Below are positions 47,010 to 55,366 of a stretch of 64,000 bases of DNA, piece after piece (position 1 is the stretch's first letter; every line of letters starts with the position of its first letter). A program made the position numbers and the translations under genes. The notes under the pieces are model-generated. The model did no database searches. It was not told where the DNA came from and was given only the letters and a program-made list of their open reading frames with translations. The DNA is from Streptomyces reniochalinae (GTDB lineage Bacteria; Actinomycetota; Actinomycetes; Streptomycetales; Streptomycetaceae): assembly GCF_003323735.1 (NCBI RefSeq), contig NZ_QOIM01000040.1, positions 124,001 to 188,000 on the forward strand, given 5' to 3'.

Positions 47010-47273
47010 TCAACGCTCCTTGGCGGCATCGCGCTCCTGGGCGGATCCGCGCTCCTTCCGGCCGTCGCGTGCGGCGAGGGCGACCACGAGCGCGGCCACG
47101 CGCTTGACGATGTGGAGCGGCCAGGTGTGTCCGAAGGCAGCGGCCTGTCGGGCAGCCGGCGCAGCCACAGTTCGCGCTCGTGTCCGCTGCCCGACGGCAG
47201 GTCCGCCTGGTCGAGCAGCGTCAGCACTTGTTCGACGGCGCGCGGCAGCCCGCAGGTGTGTCATCTCCCGCAC
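47010..47273 (-). pseudogene. Frame-disrupted small ORF upstream of the DUF692 gene
   Basis: Two minus frames share one coding signal. In one frame, RAVEQVLTLLDQADLP, SGSGHERELWLRRLPDR has nearly all third positions G or C, but ends its good reading near 47148. There the other frame takes over with AAAFGHTWPLHIVKRVAALV, VALAARDGRKERG, down to a TGA at 47010-47012. The natural join RRLPDR-AAAFGHTW needs one extra base near 47141-47150. A GTG at 47273 with GAGGGGGA before it starts in the second frame, so a second, opposite shift near 47240 would also be required. It could be a decayed gene, an assembly error or programmed slippage. No family recognised. Confidence 0.5.
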
Positions 47274-47370
47274 CCCGATCCCCCTCGCGCGCCCCCCGGC
47301 GCGCGGCGCGTTGCGCCCGGTGAGGAGGATGCCACCAACCGTGGCCGCCTGTCAGGGGTACGACAGGACG

Positions 47371-48123
47371 TCAGTCCGCCGTGCGCGAGGCGGGATGCTC
47401 CGCCACGACGGTGCACGAGCCGGGCGCCACCTCGGTGAACCCGGCGTCCTGGACGAGCGGGAGCCCCGCGGTGGTCAGGTCGTGCCAGTGAGCGGTGTCG
47501 CGTGCAGGGCGCACCGCGAGGGGGAAGCCGGACGCGCGCCAGGCAGCCCGCGCCGCGGGCTCGAGCCGCCACCAGGCGAGCTGCGCGCCGTGGCCCGCCT
47601 GCGCCATCGCCTTGCCGGCGGACATCTCCAGACCGGGGTTCAGCCACAGCACGGGCGTGCCGGCGTCCGGGGTGGGCAGTGGCCCGGGCTCCGCCAGGTC
47701 GGTGCCGGAGACCTGGAGCCGCGCCAGCTCCTTGGGCCAGCCGTCCAGCGGGATCGGAGGGAAGACGCGCACCTGGGCACGGTGGCCGCTCACGGTGAGC
47801 CCGCCCAGCGGTTCCGTGCGCCGCCACTCGGCGCCCCGCGCCCGCCGCACCACCTTGCGGATCTGCCGCTCCTCCCACTGCCGCACCCGCGCGTGCCACG
47901 CCCCGGTCTCCTCCACCGTGCGCGGATCGGACAGCAGCGCCAGGACCGCGCGCGCCGCCGTCTGGAGCGCGTCCGTGCGCGCCGGCGGGTCCGCCCGCTC
48001 GATGCGGACGACGAGGGGCAGGACGTAGCGGTCGGGCTCGGCGGCGGGCTGCTCGCGGGAGGTGGCGGGCTCCGGGGCCCCGGCCGCGGGCTCCGGGGAG
48101 GCTGAAGAGGTCGAAACGGTCAC
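47371..48123 (-). CDS. Peptidyl-tRNA hydrolase family II (PTH2)-like protein
   Basis: A 250-aa protein with an Ala/Pro-rich N-terminus (1-30), a middle region conserved in Streptomyces (about 30-130) and a C-terminal PTH2-like fold with LWLNPGLEMSAGKAMAQAGH and GAQLAWWRLEP. PTH2 enzymes release tRNA from peptidyl-tRNA; here the domain is fused to an extra N-terminal module, so a modified role is possible. GTG at 48123 lacks a Shine-Dalgarno; CAGACT ends 6 nt upstream, so the mRNA may be leaderless. Divergent from the ABC transporter. Confidence 0.8.
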   Translation of the reverse strand: MTVSTSSASPEPAAGAPEPATSREQPAAEPDRYVLPLVVRIERADPPARTDALQTAARAVLALLSDPRTVEETGAWHARVRQWEERQIRKVVRRARGAEWRRTEPLGGLTVSGHRAQVRVFPPIPLDGWPKELARLQVSGTDLAEPGPLPTPDAGTPVLWLNPGLEMSAGKAMAQAGHGAQLAWWRLEPAARAAWRASGFPLAVRPARDTAHWHDLTTAGLPLVQDAGFTEVAPGSCTVVAEHPASRTAD

Positions 48124-48129
48124 CGGGTC

Positions 48130-48149
48130 AGTCTGCCAGCGGCTAGCGT
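48130..48149. promoter_or_regulatory. Overlapping divergent promoters for two leaderless genes
   Basis: Only 33 bp separate the GTG at 48123 (minus) from the ATG at 48157 (plus). TAGCGT at 48144-48149 is spaced 7 nt before the plus start; CAGACT on the minus strand (48135-48130) is 6 nt before the minus start. The -35 region of each would lie inside the opposite coding or -10 region. Confidence 0.45.
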
Positions 48150-48156
48150 TGCCCCC

Positions 48157-49101
48157 ATGAGCTGGGCTGTCACGCTGGACGACGTGGGGCGCAGGTACCG
48201 GGCGGGCGGAAGATGGGTCCTGCGCGGCGTCGATCTGGAGGTGCGCGCGGGCACCCTGCTGCGCGTCGAAGGCGGCAACGGCAGCGGGAAGTCCACCCTG
48301 CTCCGGCTGCTCGCCGGGGTCGAGGCCCCCAGCGCGGGCCGGATACGGGGACTGCCCGGGACACGCGGATACGTCCCCGAACGCTTCCCCGCCGCCCTGC
48401 CGCTGACCGCTGCCGCCTACGTCACCCACCTCGGGCGCGTGCGTGGGCTGCGCGGGCGTGCGGCCGCCCGGGAGAGCACGCGCTGGCTGGAGCGCCTGGG
48501 CGCGGGCCCGTATGCCGGCACACGCATGCGGGAGCTGTCCAAGGGCAGCAGCCAGAAGGTAGCCGTGGCCCAGGCCCTCGTCGGCCGCCCTGCCCTGCTG
48601 GTGCTCGACGAGGCGTGGACCGGGCTCGACCAGTCGGCCCGCGCGGTCCTCGACGAGGTGGTGCGGGAGCGGGTCGCGGAGGGCGGCGCGGTGGTCTTCG
48701 TGGAGCACGACCCCGCTCGGTTGGCGGCGGCTCCCGACGCGGTCGTGCGGATCGCTGCGGGCGGCCTGGCGGAGAGGGCGGAGCGCGGCCCGCGCGCTCG
48801 CGCGGGTACCGAACCGCGCCCCCGAACGCCCCGGTTGCGCATCGAGGCGCGGGGGACGCCGGGTGCCGGTGCGCCTGCCGGGCTGCCGCGCGGTGCCCGC
48901 TGCCGGGTGACGCCTGAGGGCGTGCTGTCTTTGACCGTGCCCGCCGCCGCCTCGGACGCCGCCCTGCGCACCCTGCTGGCCGCGCACCCGGGCTGGCACG
49001 TGCGCTCCGTACGGGAGGAGGACGCCGCGCGGGAGGAGGACGCCGTCCAGGAGCGGGGCGGTCCCGTCGGCCCCGCGCGGGAGGAGGCGGGGCCGGGATG
49101 A
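48157..49101 (+). CDS. ABC transporter ATP-binding protein with C-terminal extension
   Basis: A 314-aa ATPase: Walker A GGNGSGKST (39-47), Walker B ALLVLDEAWTGLD and an atypical signature ELSKGSSQKVAVAQAL in place of LSGGQ. The canonical ATPase ends near 210; an Arg/Ala-rich linker and a small domain (about 260-295, VLSLTVPAAASDAALRTLLAAHP) follow. It forms a two-gene unit with the next membrane protein (TGA overlaps ATG by 4 nt). The pair looks like a small ABC-2-type exporter or regulator complex; no substrate is suggested. Confidence 0.85.
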   Translation: MSWAVTLDDVGRRYRAGGRWVLRGVDLEVRAGTLLRVEGGNGSGKSTLLRLLAGVEAPSAGRIRGLPGTRGYVPERFPAALPLTAAAYVTHLGRVRGLRGRAAARESTRWLERLGAGPYAGTRMRELSKGSSQKVAVAQALVGRPALLVLDEAWTGLDQSARAVLDEVVRERVAEGGAVVFVEHDPARLAAAPDAVVRIAAGGLAERAERGPRARAGTEPRPRTPRLRIEARGTPGAGAPAGLPRGARCRVTPEGVLSLTVPAAASDAALRTLLAAHPGWHVRSVREEDAAREEDAVQERGGPVGPAREEAGPG

Positions 49102-49775
49102 GGGAGACACTCGCACTGACGCGCTACCAACTCGCCCTCCTGGTGCGCTCCCAGCGCTGGCTCGCGCCGCTGCTGCTGTACGCGGGGCTCCTGGCGGTCG
49201 GTGTACGCGCGGGTGATCCGGTGCTGGACTCCCTCGGGTTCGCTGCCGCGGCGCTGCTGCCCACCGCGGTGTGGCTGGTGCGCGTCTGCGTGACGGCCGA
49301 GCCGGCCGCGGCCCGGCACTGCGCCGCGGCTGCCACGGGACCGGCCCGCGCCCACCTCGCGGGTGTGGTGGCCGGTGCGGCGGCGGCCGCCGTGCCGGGA
49401 GGTGCGGCGGTGGGGCTCGTCACCGCGGTGAGCAGCCGGTGGAGCACGGACGGCGGGGGCGCCATCCCCGTCGCGTCCGCCGTGGTGGCCGGCGTGTGCG
49501 GCGTCCTCACCTGCGTGGCGGTCGGAACGGCTGTGGGGGTGCTGTGCAACCGGCCGCTCGTCGGCGCGCGCGGCTACGCGGTGGCCATGTCCCTGCTGGG
49601 GACGGTCGTGGCCCTCGTGGCGGGCGCCTCGCCGGCGCGTGCGGCGGTCGCCGCGCTGTCCCGCGCCTCGGCGCAAGGAAGCGTCGACGTGCCGTGGGTG
49701 GAGCTGCTGTGCGCGCTGGCGGTGGCGGGTCTCGCCGTGTGCGCCGCCTGCGCCGTGGTGGGCCGCCGCCCGTGA
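49098..49775 (+). CDS. ABC transporter membrane subunit
   Basis: A 225-aa membrane protein with about six hydrophobic segments (for example WLAPLLLYAGLLAVGV, LGFAAAALLPTAVWLVRV, VVAGVCGVLTCVAVGTAVGVL and LLCALAVAGLAVCAACAVVG). The short cytosolic N-terminus METLALTRYQLALLVRS-like (it reads RETLALTRYQL) is typical of ABC-2 permeases. ATG at 49098 overlaps the ATPase stop (ATGA). It is probably the channel partner of that ATPase. Confidence 0.8.
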   Translation: MRETLALTRYQLALLVRSQRWLAPLLLYAGLLAVGVRAGDPVLDSLGFAAAALLPTAVWLVRVCVTAEPAAARHCAAAATGPARAHLAGVVAGAAAAAVPGGAAVGLVTAVSSRWSTDGGGAIPVASAVVAGVCGVLTCVAVGTAVGVLCNRPLVGARGYAVAMSLLGTVVALVAGASPARAAVAALSRASAQGSVDVPWVELLCALAVAGLAVCAACAVVGRRP

Positions 49776-49778
49776 GAG

Positions 49779-49811
49779 CCCGCCCCCGGGTGGACCTTCC
49801 CCGGGGGCGGG
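49779..49811. terminator. Hairpin between convergent ABC and PhoX-like genes
   Basis: The 12-bp stem CCCGCCCCCGGG / CCCGGGGGCGGG (49779-49790 with 49800-49811) has a 9-nt loop and sits in the 42-bp gap between the two convergent stops, so it serves both strands. Confidence 0.8.
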
Positions 49812-49817
49812 ACGGTG

Positions 49818-51218
49818 TCAGTGCCGCCAGGGCCCGGTCACCGCGAAGGTGGTGCCGGGTGTGTAGCAGTTGACGTACATGGTGCGCCCGTCGGGGGCGA
49901 AGGTGACGCCCGCGAACTCGCCCCACTCCGGTTCCTCGGGGGTGCCGATGTTCTGGGCGCCGCGTGCCATCGGGTAGACGGTGCCGCGCCGGGTGAGCCC
50001 GAAGACGTGCTGGGCGCCGGCGCCGTCCTCGCACACCATCAGGCCCCCGCTGGGCGCGAGGCAGATGTTGTCGGGCTCCTCGCCCGGCAGCTGCACGTCG
50101 GTGTCGGGGCCGAAGAGGATGACGAGGGTGAGGCGGCGGCGCCGCGGGTCGTACCGCCAGATCTGCCCGAAGTGGTCGCGCTGCGACCCCTCGGAGCTGC
50201 GCGCGTAGCTGGAGACGAAGTAGACGCAGGAGCCGCCCCAGTAGCAGCCCTCCAGCTTCTGCGCGTGGGTGATGCCGCCCTTGCCGAAGTCCTGGAAGCG
50301 GATGGGGGTTTCCTTGGCCACCGGGTCGGGAACCTCGACCCACTCGATGTTCTCGAAGGTGGTGCCGGTCTCGGTGACGGAGGACAGGTCGGCCACGCCG
50401 GGCACGCGCATGGCCTGAAGGGTGCCGCCCGCGTGCAGCGAGCCGTAGCCGCCCCGGGGCTTGCGGGGCAGGAAGCGGTAGAACAGGCCGAAGGGCGCGT
50501 CGAAGGCGTCCTCCGTCTCGTAGACGACGCCGTTGTGCGGGTCGAAGGCGACGGCCTCGTGCTGGAAGCGGCCCATGTCCTTCAGCGGCTCGACCGAGGT
50601 GGGGCGGCGGTTGTCGAAGCCGACCTCGAAGATGAAGCCGTGGTCCTTGGTGTAGCCCTCCTCGCCCGCCTTGAACTCGGTCTCCTCGCAGGTGAGCCAG
50701 GTGTCCCACAGGCTGGGGCCGCCCGCGCAGTTGGTCGAGGTGCCCGCGATGCCGACGCGTTCGGTCAGCACGTCGTTGTCGCCGTCCAGTTCGAGGACGG
50801 TGCAGCCGCCCTCGCCCTCGGGGTCGTAGGTCAGCCTTTCGACGGTGGGTACGGGGACGCGCGAGTCCTTGCGGTTCTCGTGGTTGCGGACGAGCCAGGT
50901 GTGGCCCTTGCCGTGTCCGTGTCCCTTGCCGTGCCTGGGGCGCGCGGGGAAGGCGGACATGCCGTCGCAGTTGCTGGGCACCTTGCCCTCACCGGAGCGG
51001 AGCCGGTCGCCCTCGGCGGACAGGACCTTGTAGCGGAAGCCCTCGGGCAGGTCGAGCAGTCCGTCGGGGTCGGGGACGAGCGGGCCGTAACCCGCGCTCC
51101 CGCCGGTGGCCTGGGCCGCGGCGGTCCCTGTGAACAATTCCGAGAGCGCGCCGCTGAAGGCGACGGCCGCCCCAACGGCTCCGGTTCTTGCCAGCGCTAG
51201 ACGTCGTGTCGTGGGCAT
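49818..51218 (-). CDS. PhoX-family (DUF839) secreted alkaline-phosphatase-like protein
   Basis: A 466-aa exported protein. The N-terminus has a twin-arginine (RR5-6) and a hydrophobic stretch to TAAAQA (about 36), fitting Tat export. The body carries DLPEGFRYKVLS, HTWLVRNHENRKDS, GGPSLWDTWLTCEET, GRFQHEAVAFDP, DAPFGLFYRFLP and CLAPSGGLMVCEDG, as in PhoX proteins, which use Ca2+/Fe3+ to hydrolyse phosphate esters. A His/Gly/Lys-rich insertion (RHGKGHGHGKGH, about 92-105) is noticeable. ATG at 51218 with AGGAGAG about 8 nt upstream; upstream in-frame residues do not look like protein. Whether it is PHO-regulated cannot be seen. Confidence 0.9.
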   Translation of the reverse strand: MPTTRRLALARTGAVGAAVAFSGALSELFTGTAAAQATGGSAGYGPLVPDPDGLLDLPEGFRYKVLSAEGDRLRSGEGKVPSNCDGMSAFPARPRHGKGHGHGKGHTWLVRNHENRKDSRVPVPTVERLTYDPEGEGGCTVLELDGDNDVLTERVGIAGTSTNCAGGPSLWDTWLTCEETEFKAGEEGYTKDHGFIFEVGFDNRRPTSVEPLKDMGRFQHEAVAFDPHNGVVYETEDAFDAPFGLFYRFLPRKPRGGYGSLHAGGTLQAMRVPGVADLSSVTETGTTFENIEWVEVPDPVAKETPIRFQDFGKGGITHAQKLEGCYWGGSCVYFVSSYARSSEGSQRDHFGQIWRYDPRRRRLTLVILFGPDTDVQLPGEEPDNICLAPSGGLMVCEDGAGAQHVFGLTRRGTVYPMARGAQNIGTPEEPEWGEFAGVTFAPDGRTMYVNCYTPGTTFAVTGPWRH

Positions 51219-51308
51219 CGGGCACTCTCTCCTGTTGGCGGACAGGTGACCCGAGTGTGTGTACCACGCACGCCGACATCCCCACACCGCTCGGGACGCA
51301 ACTGATTG

Positions 51309-52436
51309 TCACGCGTCCGCGAGCGCCTTGCCGTCCCGGGCGAGTGCGGTCAGCCGGGATATCGCCCTGAAGTACTTCTTGCGGTATCCGCCCTGGAGCA
51401 TGTCCTCGCTGAACAGCTGGTCGAACGGCACCCCGGCGGCGACGACGGGCACTTCGCGGTCGTAGAGCCGGTCGGCGAGCACCACCAGGCGCAGGGCCGT
51501 CGACTGGTCGGGCACCGGGGTCACGTCCGTGAGGCAGACCGCGCCGACGCCCTTGACCAGCTCGCCGTACCGGCTGGGGTGGACCCGCGAGAGGTGGCCG
51601 AGCAGGGCGGGGAAGGCGTCCAGGGAGGCGCCGGCGGTCCGCTGGGCGGCGCGGGTGACCTGGTCGTCGGAGTACGGCTCCGGCGCCTCGGGCAGCCCGC
51701 GGTGGCGGTAGTCCTCGCCGTCGATGCGCAGGGTGCGGAAGTGCGCGGACAGGCCCTGGATCTCCCGGAGGAAGTCGGCGGCCGCGAACCGCCCTTCGCC
51801 GAGCTTGCCGGGCAGGGTGTTCGACGTGGCGGCCAGCGCCACGCCGTTCTCCACGAGCCTCGCCAGCAGGCTGGAGACCAGCACCGTGTCGCCGGGGTCG
51901 TCCAGTTCGAACTCGTCGATGCACAGCAGCTGGTGCTCTGCCAGGGTGCGGACGGTCTGCTGGAAGCCGAGCGCGCCCACCAGGTTGGTCAGCTCCACGA
52001 AGGTGCCGAAGCCCTTGCGCTCGGGCGCGGCCGGGGCCGCGTGCCAGAGCGAGGCGAGCAGGTGTGTCTTGCCGACGCCGTATCCGCCGTCCAGGTAGAC
52101 GCCGCGGGGCCCCTCGGGGGCCTGCTGCCTGGGCTCGCGCCGGAACCAGCGCCTGCGTGCGCCGGCCGTACGGCCCGCTCCGCCGCCGAGGCCGTCGGCG
52201 AACGCGCTCAGCACCCGCACCGCCTCGGTCTGGCTGGGCTGCGCGGGATCGGGAATGTATGTGGCGAAGCGCACACCGTCGAAGCGCGGTGGCGGCACCA
52301 TCTCGGCCACCAGTTGCTCCGCCGGGACGTGCGGCTCGCGGTCGGCGAGCGCGACGGGGGCCCCGTTCCCGGCGGTGCCGGCGGGTCCTGGGGCGGCTGG
52401 GGATATGTGCGCTTCGGTCGTTGACACGATTGTCAT
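51309..52436 (-). CDS. zapE: ZapE/AFG1-family ATPase
   Basis: A 375-aa P-loop protein with Walker A GGYGVGKTHLL (from 117), Walker B LLCIDEFELDD and sensor-like VALAATSNTLPGKLGEGRF. The family acts in cell division (ZapE) in bacteria and mitochondrial proteolysis (AFG1) in eukaryotes. The first 45 residues are Ala/Pro-rich. ATG at 52436 is taken because the extra upstream frame (to 52502) overlaps the promoter of the divergent gene and lacks a ribosome site. Confidence 0.9.
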   Translation of the reverse strand: MTIVSTTEAHISPAAPGPAGTAGNGAPVALADREPHVPAEQLVAEMVPPPRFDGVRFATYIPDPAQPSQTEAVRVLSAFADGLGGGAGRTAGARRRWFRREPRQQAPEGPRGVYLDGGYGVGKTHLLASLWHAAPAAPERKGFGTFVELTNLVGALGFQQTVRTLAEHQLLCIDEFELDDPGDTVLVSSLLARLVENGVALAATSNTLPGKLGEGRFAAADFLREIQGLSAHFRTLRIDGEDYRHRGLPEAPEPYSDDQVTRAAQRTAGASLDAFPALLGHLSRVHPSRYGELVKGVGAVCLTDVTPVPDQSTALRLVVLADRLYDREVPVVAAGVPFDQLFSEDMLQGGYRKKYFRAISRLTALARDGKALADA

Positions 52437-52500
52437 GCTAGTCGGCCGGGTGCGGGCGGTGTGCCGCCCGCCCGGCGTGCGCCGTGCCACACTGCGGCCC

Positions 52501-53301
52501 ATGCGACGCCTGTTCCACCCGAGTACCGACCGCAGGACCGCTCCCCAGTGGAGCGTTGAGGAGATCGCCGAGGAGTACGCCTACCCGCCGCTGGGCGAGG
52601 GGTCCGGCGGCGCCGGCTCGTGGCTGCGCGGCAACATGGTGGCCTCGCTGGACGGCGCCGTCCACCATCAGGGCCGCTCCCAGCCGCTCTCGTGCAAGGC
52701 GGACATGCGGATCTTCGGGGTGCTGCGGGCGCTGGCGGACGTCGTGGTCGTCGGCGCGCAGACCGTCCGGCAGGAGGGGTACCGCCCCGCGAAGCCGCGC
52801 TCGGGCTTCGCGGGCCGCCGCGCAGCGCTGGGGCAGGCGCCGGTGCCCGCCATCGCCGTGGTCAGCGCAGGGCTGGAGTTGGACTTCACGCAGCCCCTGT
52901 TCACCGAGCCCGTCGTGCCGACGCTGCTGGTGACCGGACGGGGTGCGCCCGAGGGCCGGGTGGCGCGCGCCCGTCGGGCGGGCGCCGAGGTGGTCTTCGC
53001 GGGGGAGGGGGCGGCGGCGGACCCGGCTCGGGTGCCCGCGGCGCTGGCAGCGCACGGCCTGCGGCGGCAGTTGACGGAGGGCGGTCCGAAGCTGTTGGGG
53101 GAGTTCGCCGGCGCGGGGGTACTCGACGAGCTGTGCTTGTCGATCGCCCCGCGGATCGTGGCGGGCCCGGCTCCGCGGATCATGAACGGACCCCTGCTGC
53201 CCGACCCCGACGAGTTCACGCTCGAAGGGGTGTTGGAGGAGGGCGGGTTCCTCTTCGCGCGGTACCGCAGGGCGCGGGCCGGCACGGATCGAGCGGAATG
53301 A
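52501..53301 (+). CDS. RibD C-terminal-like pyrimidine reductase family protein
   Basis: A 266-aa NADPH-dependent reductase-fold protein related to 5-amino-6-(5-phosphoribosylamino)uracil reductase: GNMVASLDGAVHHQGRSQPLS, LRALADVVVVGAQTVRQEGY, LTEGGPKLLGEFAGAGVLDELCLSI split as the C-terminal catalytic edge. No deaminase domain is fused, so it either completes riboflavin synthesis with a separate deaminase or acts on another substrate. A CACACT hexamer (52488-52493) ends 7 nt before the ATG and no ribosome site is seen, so a leaderless mRNA is possible. Divergent from the ZapE gene. Confidence 0.85.
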   Translation: MRRLFHPSTDRRTAPQWSVEEIAEEYAYPPLGEGSGGAGSWLRGNMVASLDGAVHHQGRSQPLSCKADMRIFGVLRALADVVVVGAQTVRQEGYRPAKPRSGFAGRRAALGQAPVPAIAVVSAGLELDFTQPLFTEPVVPTLLVTGRGAPEGRVARARRAGAEVVFAGEGAAADPARVPAALAAHGLRRQLTEGGPKLLGEFAGAGVLDELCLSIAPRIVAGPAPRIMNGPLLPDPDEFTLEGVLEEGGFLFARYRRARAGTDRAE

Positions 53302-53380
53302 GACGTTCCGCTTTTCGTCTTGCTGGGCAGACTGACAAGCGCAGGATGGTTTCTTTCCGACAGGAGAAGGGGCGCCCGTC

Positions 53381-53851
53381 GTGATCACGACAGTGCTGAT
53401 GATCGAGAAGCCGCTGGTGCAGACCGACGTGGAGATGGTGACGACGCTGCACGGCGAGGAGCCCGTCTCCTTCGTCGTCCTCCTCCAGCCGCGCGGTGAC
53501 CAGGACAGGTTGCTGCGGGCGCTGGACGACGTGGCCCTCGGGGAGCTGGACCAGGTCGTGCACGAGGGCGACGAGCCCGAGGGCGGCGAGGCCGTCGGGC
53601 CCGCCGAACAGTTCCTCGAGCTCTCCCTCAAACGGCTCAGAGAGGCGGGGTCCGAGGCGGTCGGGCAGATCATCGACGAGCACCCTCTCGACGTCCTCAA
53701 GTCCGTGGCGGAGCAGACCCGCGCCGACGAGGTGATCGTCTTGACGGCCCCCCACCTGGTGGAGGAGTTCTTCCACCGGGACTGGGCCTCGCGGGCCCGG
53801 CACAAGGTGGGGGTGCCGGTGCTGAAGCTGTTCGCGCACAACGAGGAGTGA
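53381..53851 (+). CDS. Universal-stress-protein-like small protein
   Basis: A 156-aa acidic protein. The C-terminal half (QTRADEVIVLTAPHLVEEFF, WASRARHKVGVPVLKLF) has the strand-helix ending of the Usp/HUP fold; the N-terminus lacks the usual ATP-binding start. I cannot assign a function; annotations in relatives vary. GTG at 53381 follows AGGAGAAGGGG. An 80-bp gap separates it from the RibD-like gene; murC follows 82 bp later with its own -10-like TAGGCT (53882-53887). Confidence 0.7.
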   Translation: MITTVLMIEKPLVQTDVEMVTTLHGEEPVSFVVLLQPRGDQDRLLRALDDVALGELDQVVHEGDEPEGGEAVGPAEQFLELSLKRLREAGSEAVGQIIDEHPLDVLKSVAEQTRADEVIVLTAPHLVEEFFHRDWASRARHKVGVPVLKLFAHNEE

Positions 53852-53933
53852 GGGCCGGCGTGGCGGCGGGGGCCTACCGCATAGGCTGGGCGCGTTCCGC
53901 AGTCCGTTGTTGAGCCAGCCAGGAGACGCACGT

Positions 53934-55346
53934 ATGACCGCTGCCGTCACTCCCTCCCTCCCTTCCGCCATGGAGCGGCCGCACTTCATCGGGGTCGGTG
54001 GCGCGGGGATGTCCGGTATCGCGAAGATCCTGGCGGTGCGGGGGGCGCGGGTCGCGGGCAGCGACGCGCGGGAGTCCGCGACGGCTGACGCGCTGCGTGG
54101 TTTCGGCGTCACCGTGCACATCGGGCACGCCGCCGGGCACCTGGCGCCCGACGCGACCGTGGTCGTGGTCTCCAGCGCGATCCGGGAGGACAACCCGGAG
54201 ATGGCCGAGGCCAGGCGGCGGGGCCTGCCGGTGCTGCACCGCGCCGACGCGCTTGCCGCGCTGATGGCGGGGCTGCGGCCGCTGGCCGTGGCCGGTACGC
54301 ACGGGAAGACGACGACGACCTCCATGCTCGCCGTCAGCCTGGCCGACCTGGGCCTGGACCCCTCGTACGCGATCGGCGGCGATCTGGAGGGTCCTGGGTC
54401 CAACGCCCACCAGGGCACGGGTGAGATCTTCGTGGCGGAGGCGGATGAAAGCGACCGCAGCTTCCACAAGTACGCGCCCGAGGTGGCGATCGTGCTCAAC
54501 GTCGAACTCGACCACCACGCGAACTACGCCTCCATGGAGGAGATCTACGAGTCCTTCGGCGTCTTCGCCGGGCGGATCGCGGAGGACGGCACGCTCGTCG
54601 TCTCCGCCGATCACGAGGGCGCGCGGGAGCTGACGCGCCGCCTGCGCACCGAAAGCGACCAGAAGCTCACGGTGCGTACGTACGGGGAGGCGGAGGACGC
54701 CGACGTGCGGGTCCTGCGGATCACCCCGAAGGGGCTGACCAGCGAGGTCGCCGTGGTGCTCGACGGCGCGGAGCTGACCTTCGCCGTCTCCGTCCCCGGC
54801 AGGCACTACGCGCTCAACGCGGTGGCCGCGCTCACGGCGGGCGCGGCGCTCGGCGTCCCGGCGGGCGACCTGGCGCGGGCGCTGGGCTCCTACACGGGCG
54901 TCAAGCGCAGGCTCCAGCTCAAGGGGCTCACCGGCGGCGTGCAGGTGATCGACTCCTACGCCCACCACCCCACCGAGATGGCCGCCGACCTGGAGGCCAT
55001 CCGCGGCGGCGCGGGGGAGGGGCGGGTGCTCGTCGTCTTCCAGCCGCACCTCTTCAGCCGCACACAGGAGCTCGGCAAGGAGATGGGCGAGGCGCTGGCG
55101 CTGGCCGACGGGTCGGTCGTGCTGCCGATCTACCCGGCGCGCGAGGACCCGGTCCCGGGCGTCACCAGCGCGCTGATCACCGACGCGGCGCAGGCGGCGG
55201 GGGCGGCGGTGCGCGGGGTCGACGCGCCCGAGGACGCGGTGGCGGCCGTCGCGGGAATGGCCGAGTCCGGTGATCTCGTTCTCACCATGGGAGCCGGGGA
55301 CGTCACCGATCTGGGGCCCCGGATCCTCGCCAAGCTGGCAGAGTGA
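53934..55346 (+). CDS. murC: UDP-N-acetylmuramate--L-alanine ligase
   Basis: A 470-aa cytosolic Mur ligase that adds L-alanine to UDP-MurNAc in peptidoglycan synthesis. N-terminal UDP-binding HFIGVGGAGMSGIAKIL, ATP loop GTHGKTTTT (from 121), central EADESDRSFH and NVELDHHANY, and C-terminal SYAHHPTEMAADL with FQPHLFSRT. ATG at 53934 with AGGAG 8 nt upstream is preferred over the earlier frame start. The stop lies 20 bp before the msrB start. It stands outside the main division cluster, as in other Streptomyces. Confidence 0.96.
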   Translation: MTAAVTPSLPSAMERPHFIGVGGAGMSGIAKILAVRGARVAGSDARESATADALRGFGVTVHIGHAAGHLAPDATVVVVSSAIREDNPEMAEARRRGLPVLHRADALAALMAGLRPLAVAGTHGKTTTTSMLAVSLADLGLDPSYAIGGDLEGPGSNAHQGTGEIFVAEADESDRSFHKYAPEVAIVLNVELDHHANYASMEEIYESFGVFAGRIAEDGTLVVSADHEGARELTRRLRTESDQKLTVRTYGEAEDADVRVLRITPKGLTSEVAVVLDGAELTFAVSVPGRHYALNAVAALTAGAALGVPAGDLARALGSYTGVKRRLQLKGLTGGVQVIDSYAHHPTEMAADLEAIRGGAGEGRVLVVFQPHLFSRTQELGKEMGEALALADGSVVLPIYPAREDPVPGVTSALITDAAQAAGAAVRGVDAPEDAVAAVAGMAESGDLVLTMGAGDVTDLGPRILAKLAE

Positions 55347-55366
55347 GCACCGAGGAGCGAGCCGAG

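Noticed and set aside
45722..47227. 501-aa minus-strand frame through the DUF692 gene
   Set aside because: Only its first 30 residues look like protein (part of the frame-disrupted ORF); the rest is an off-frame reading of the MNIO gene.
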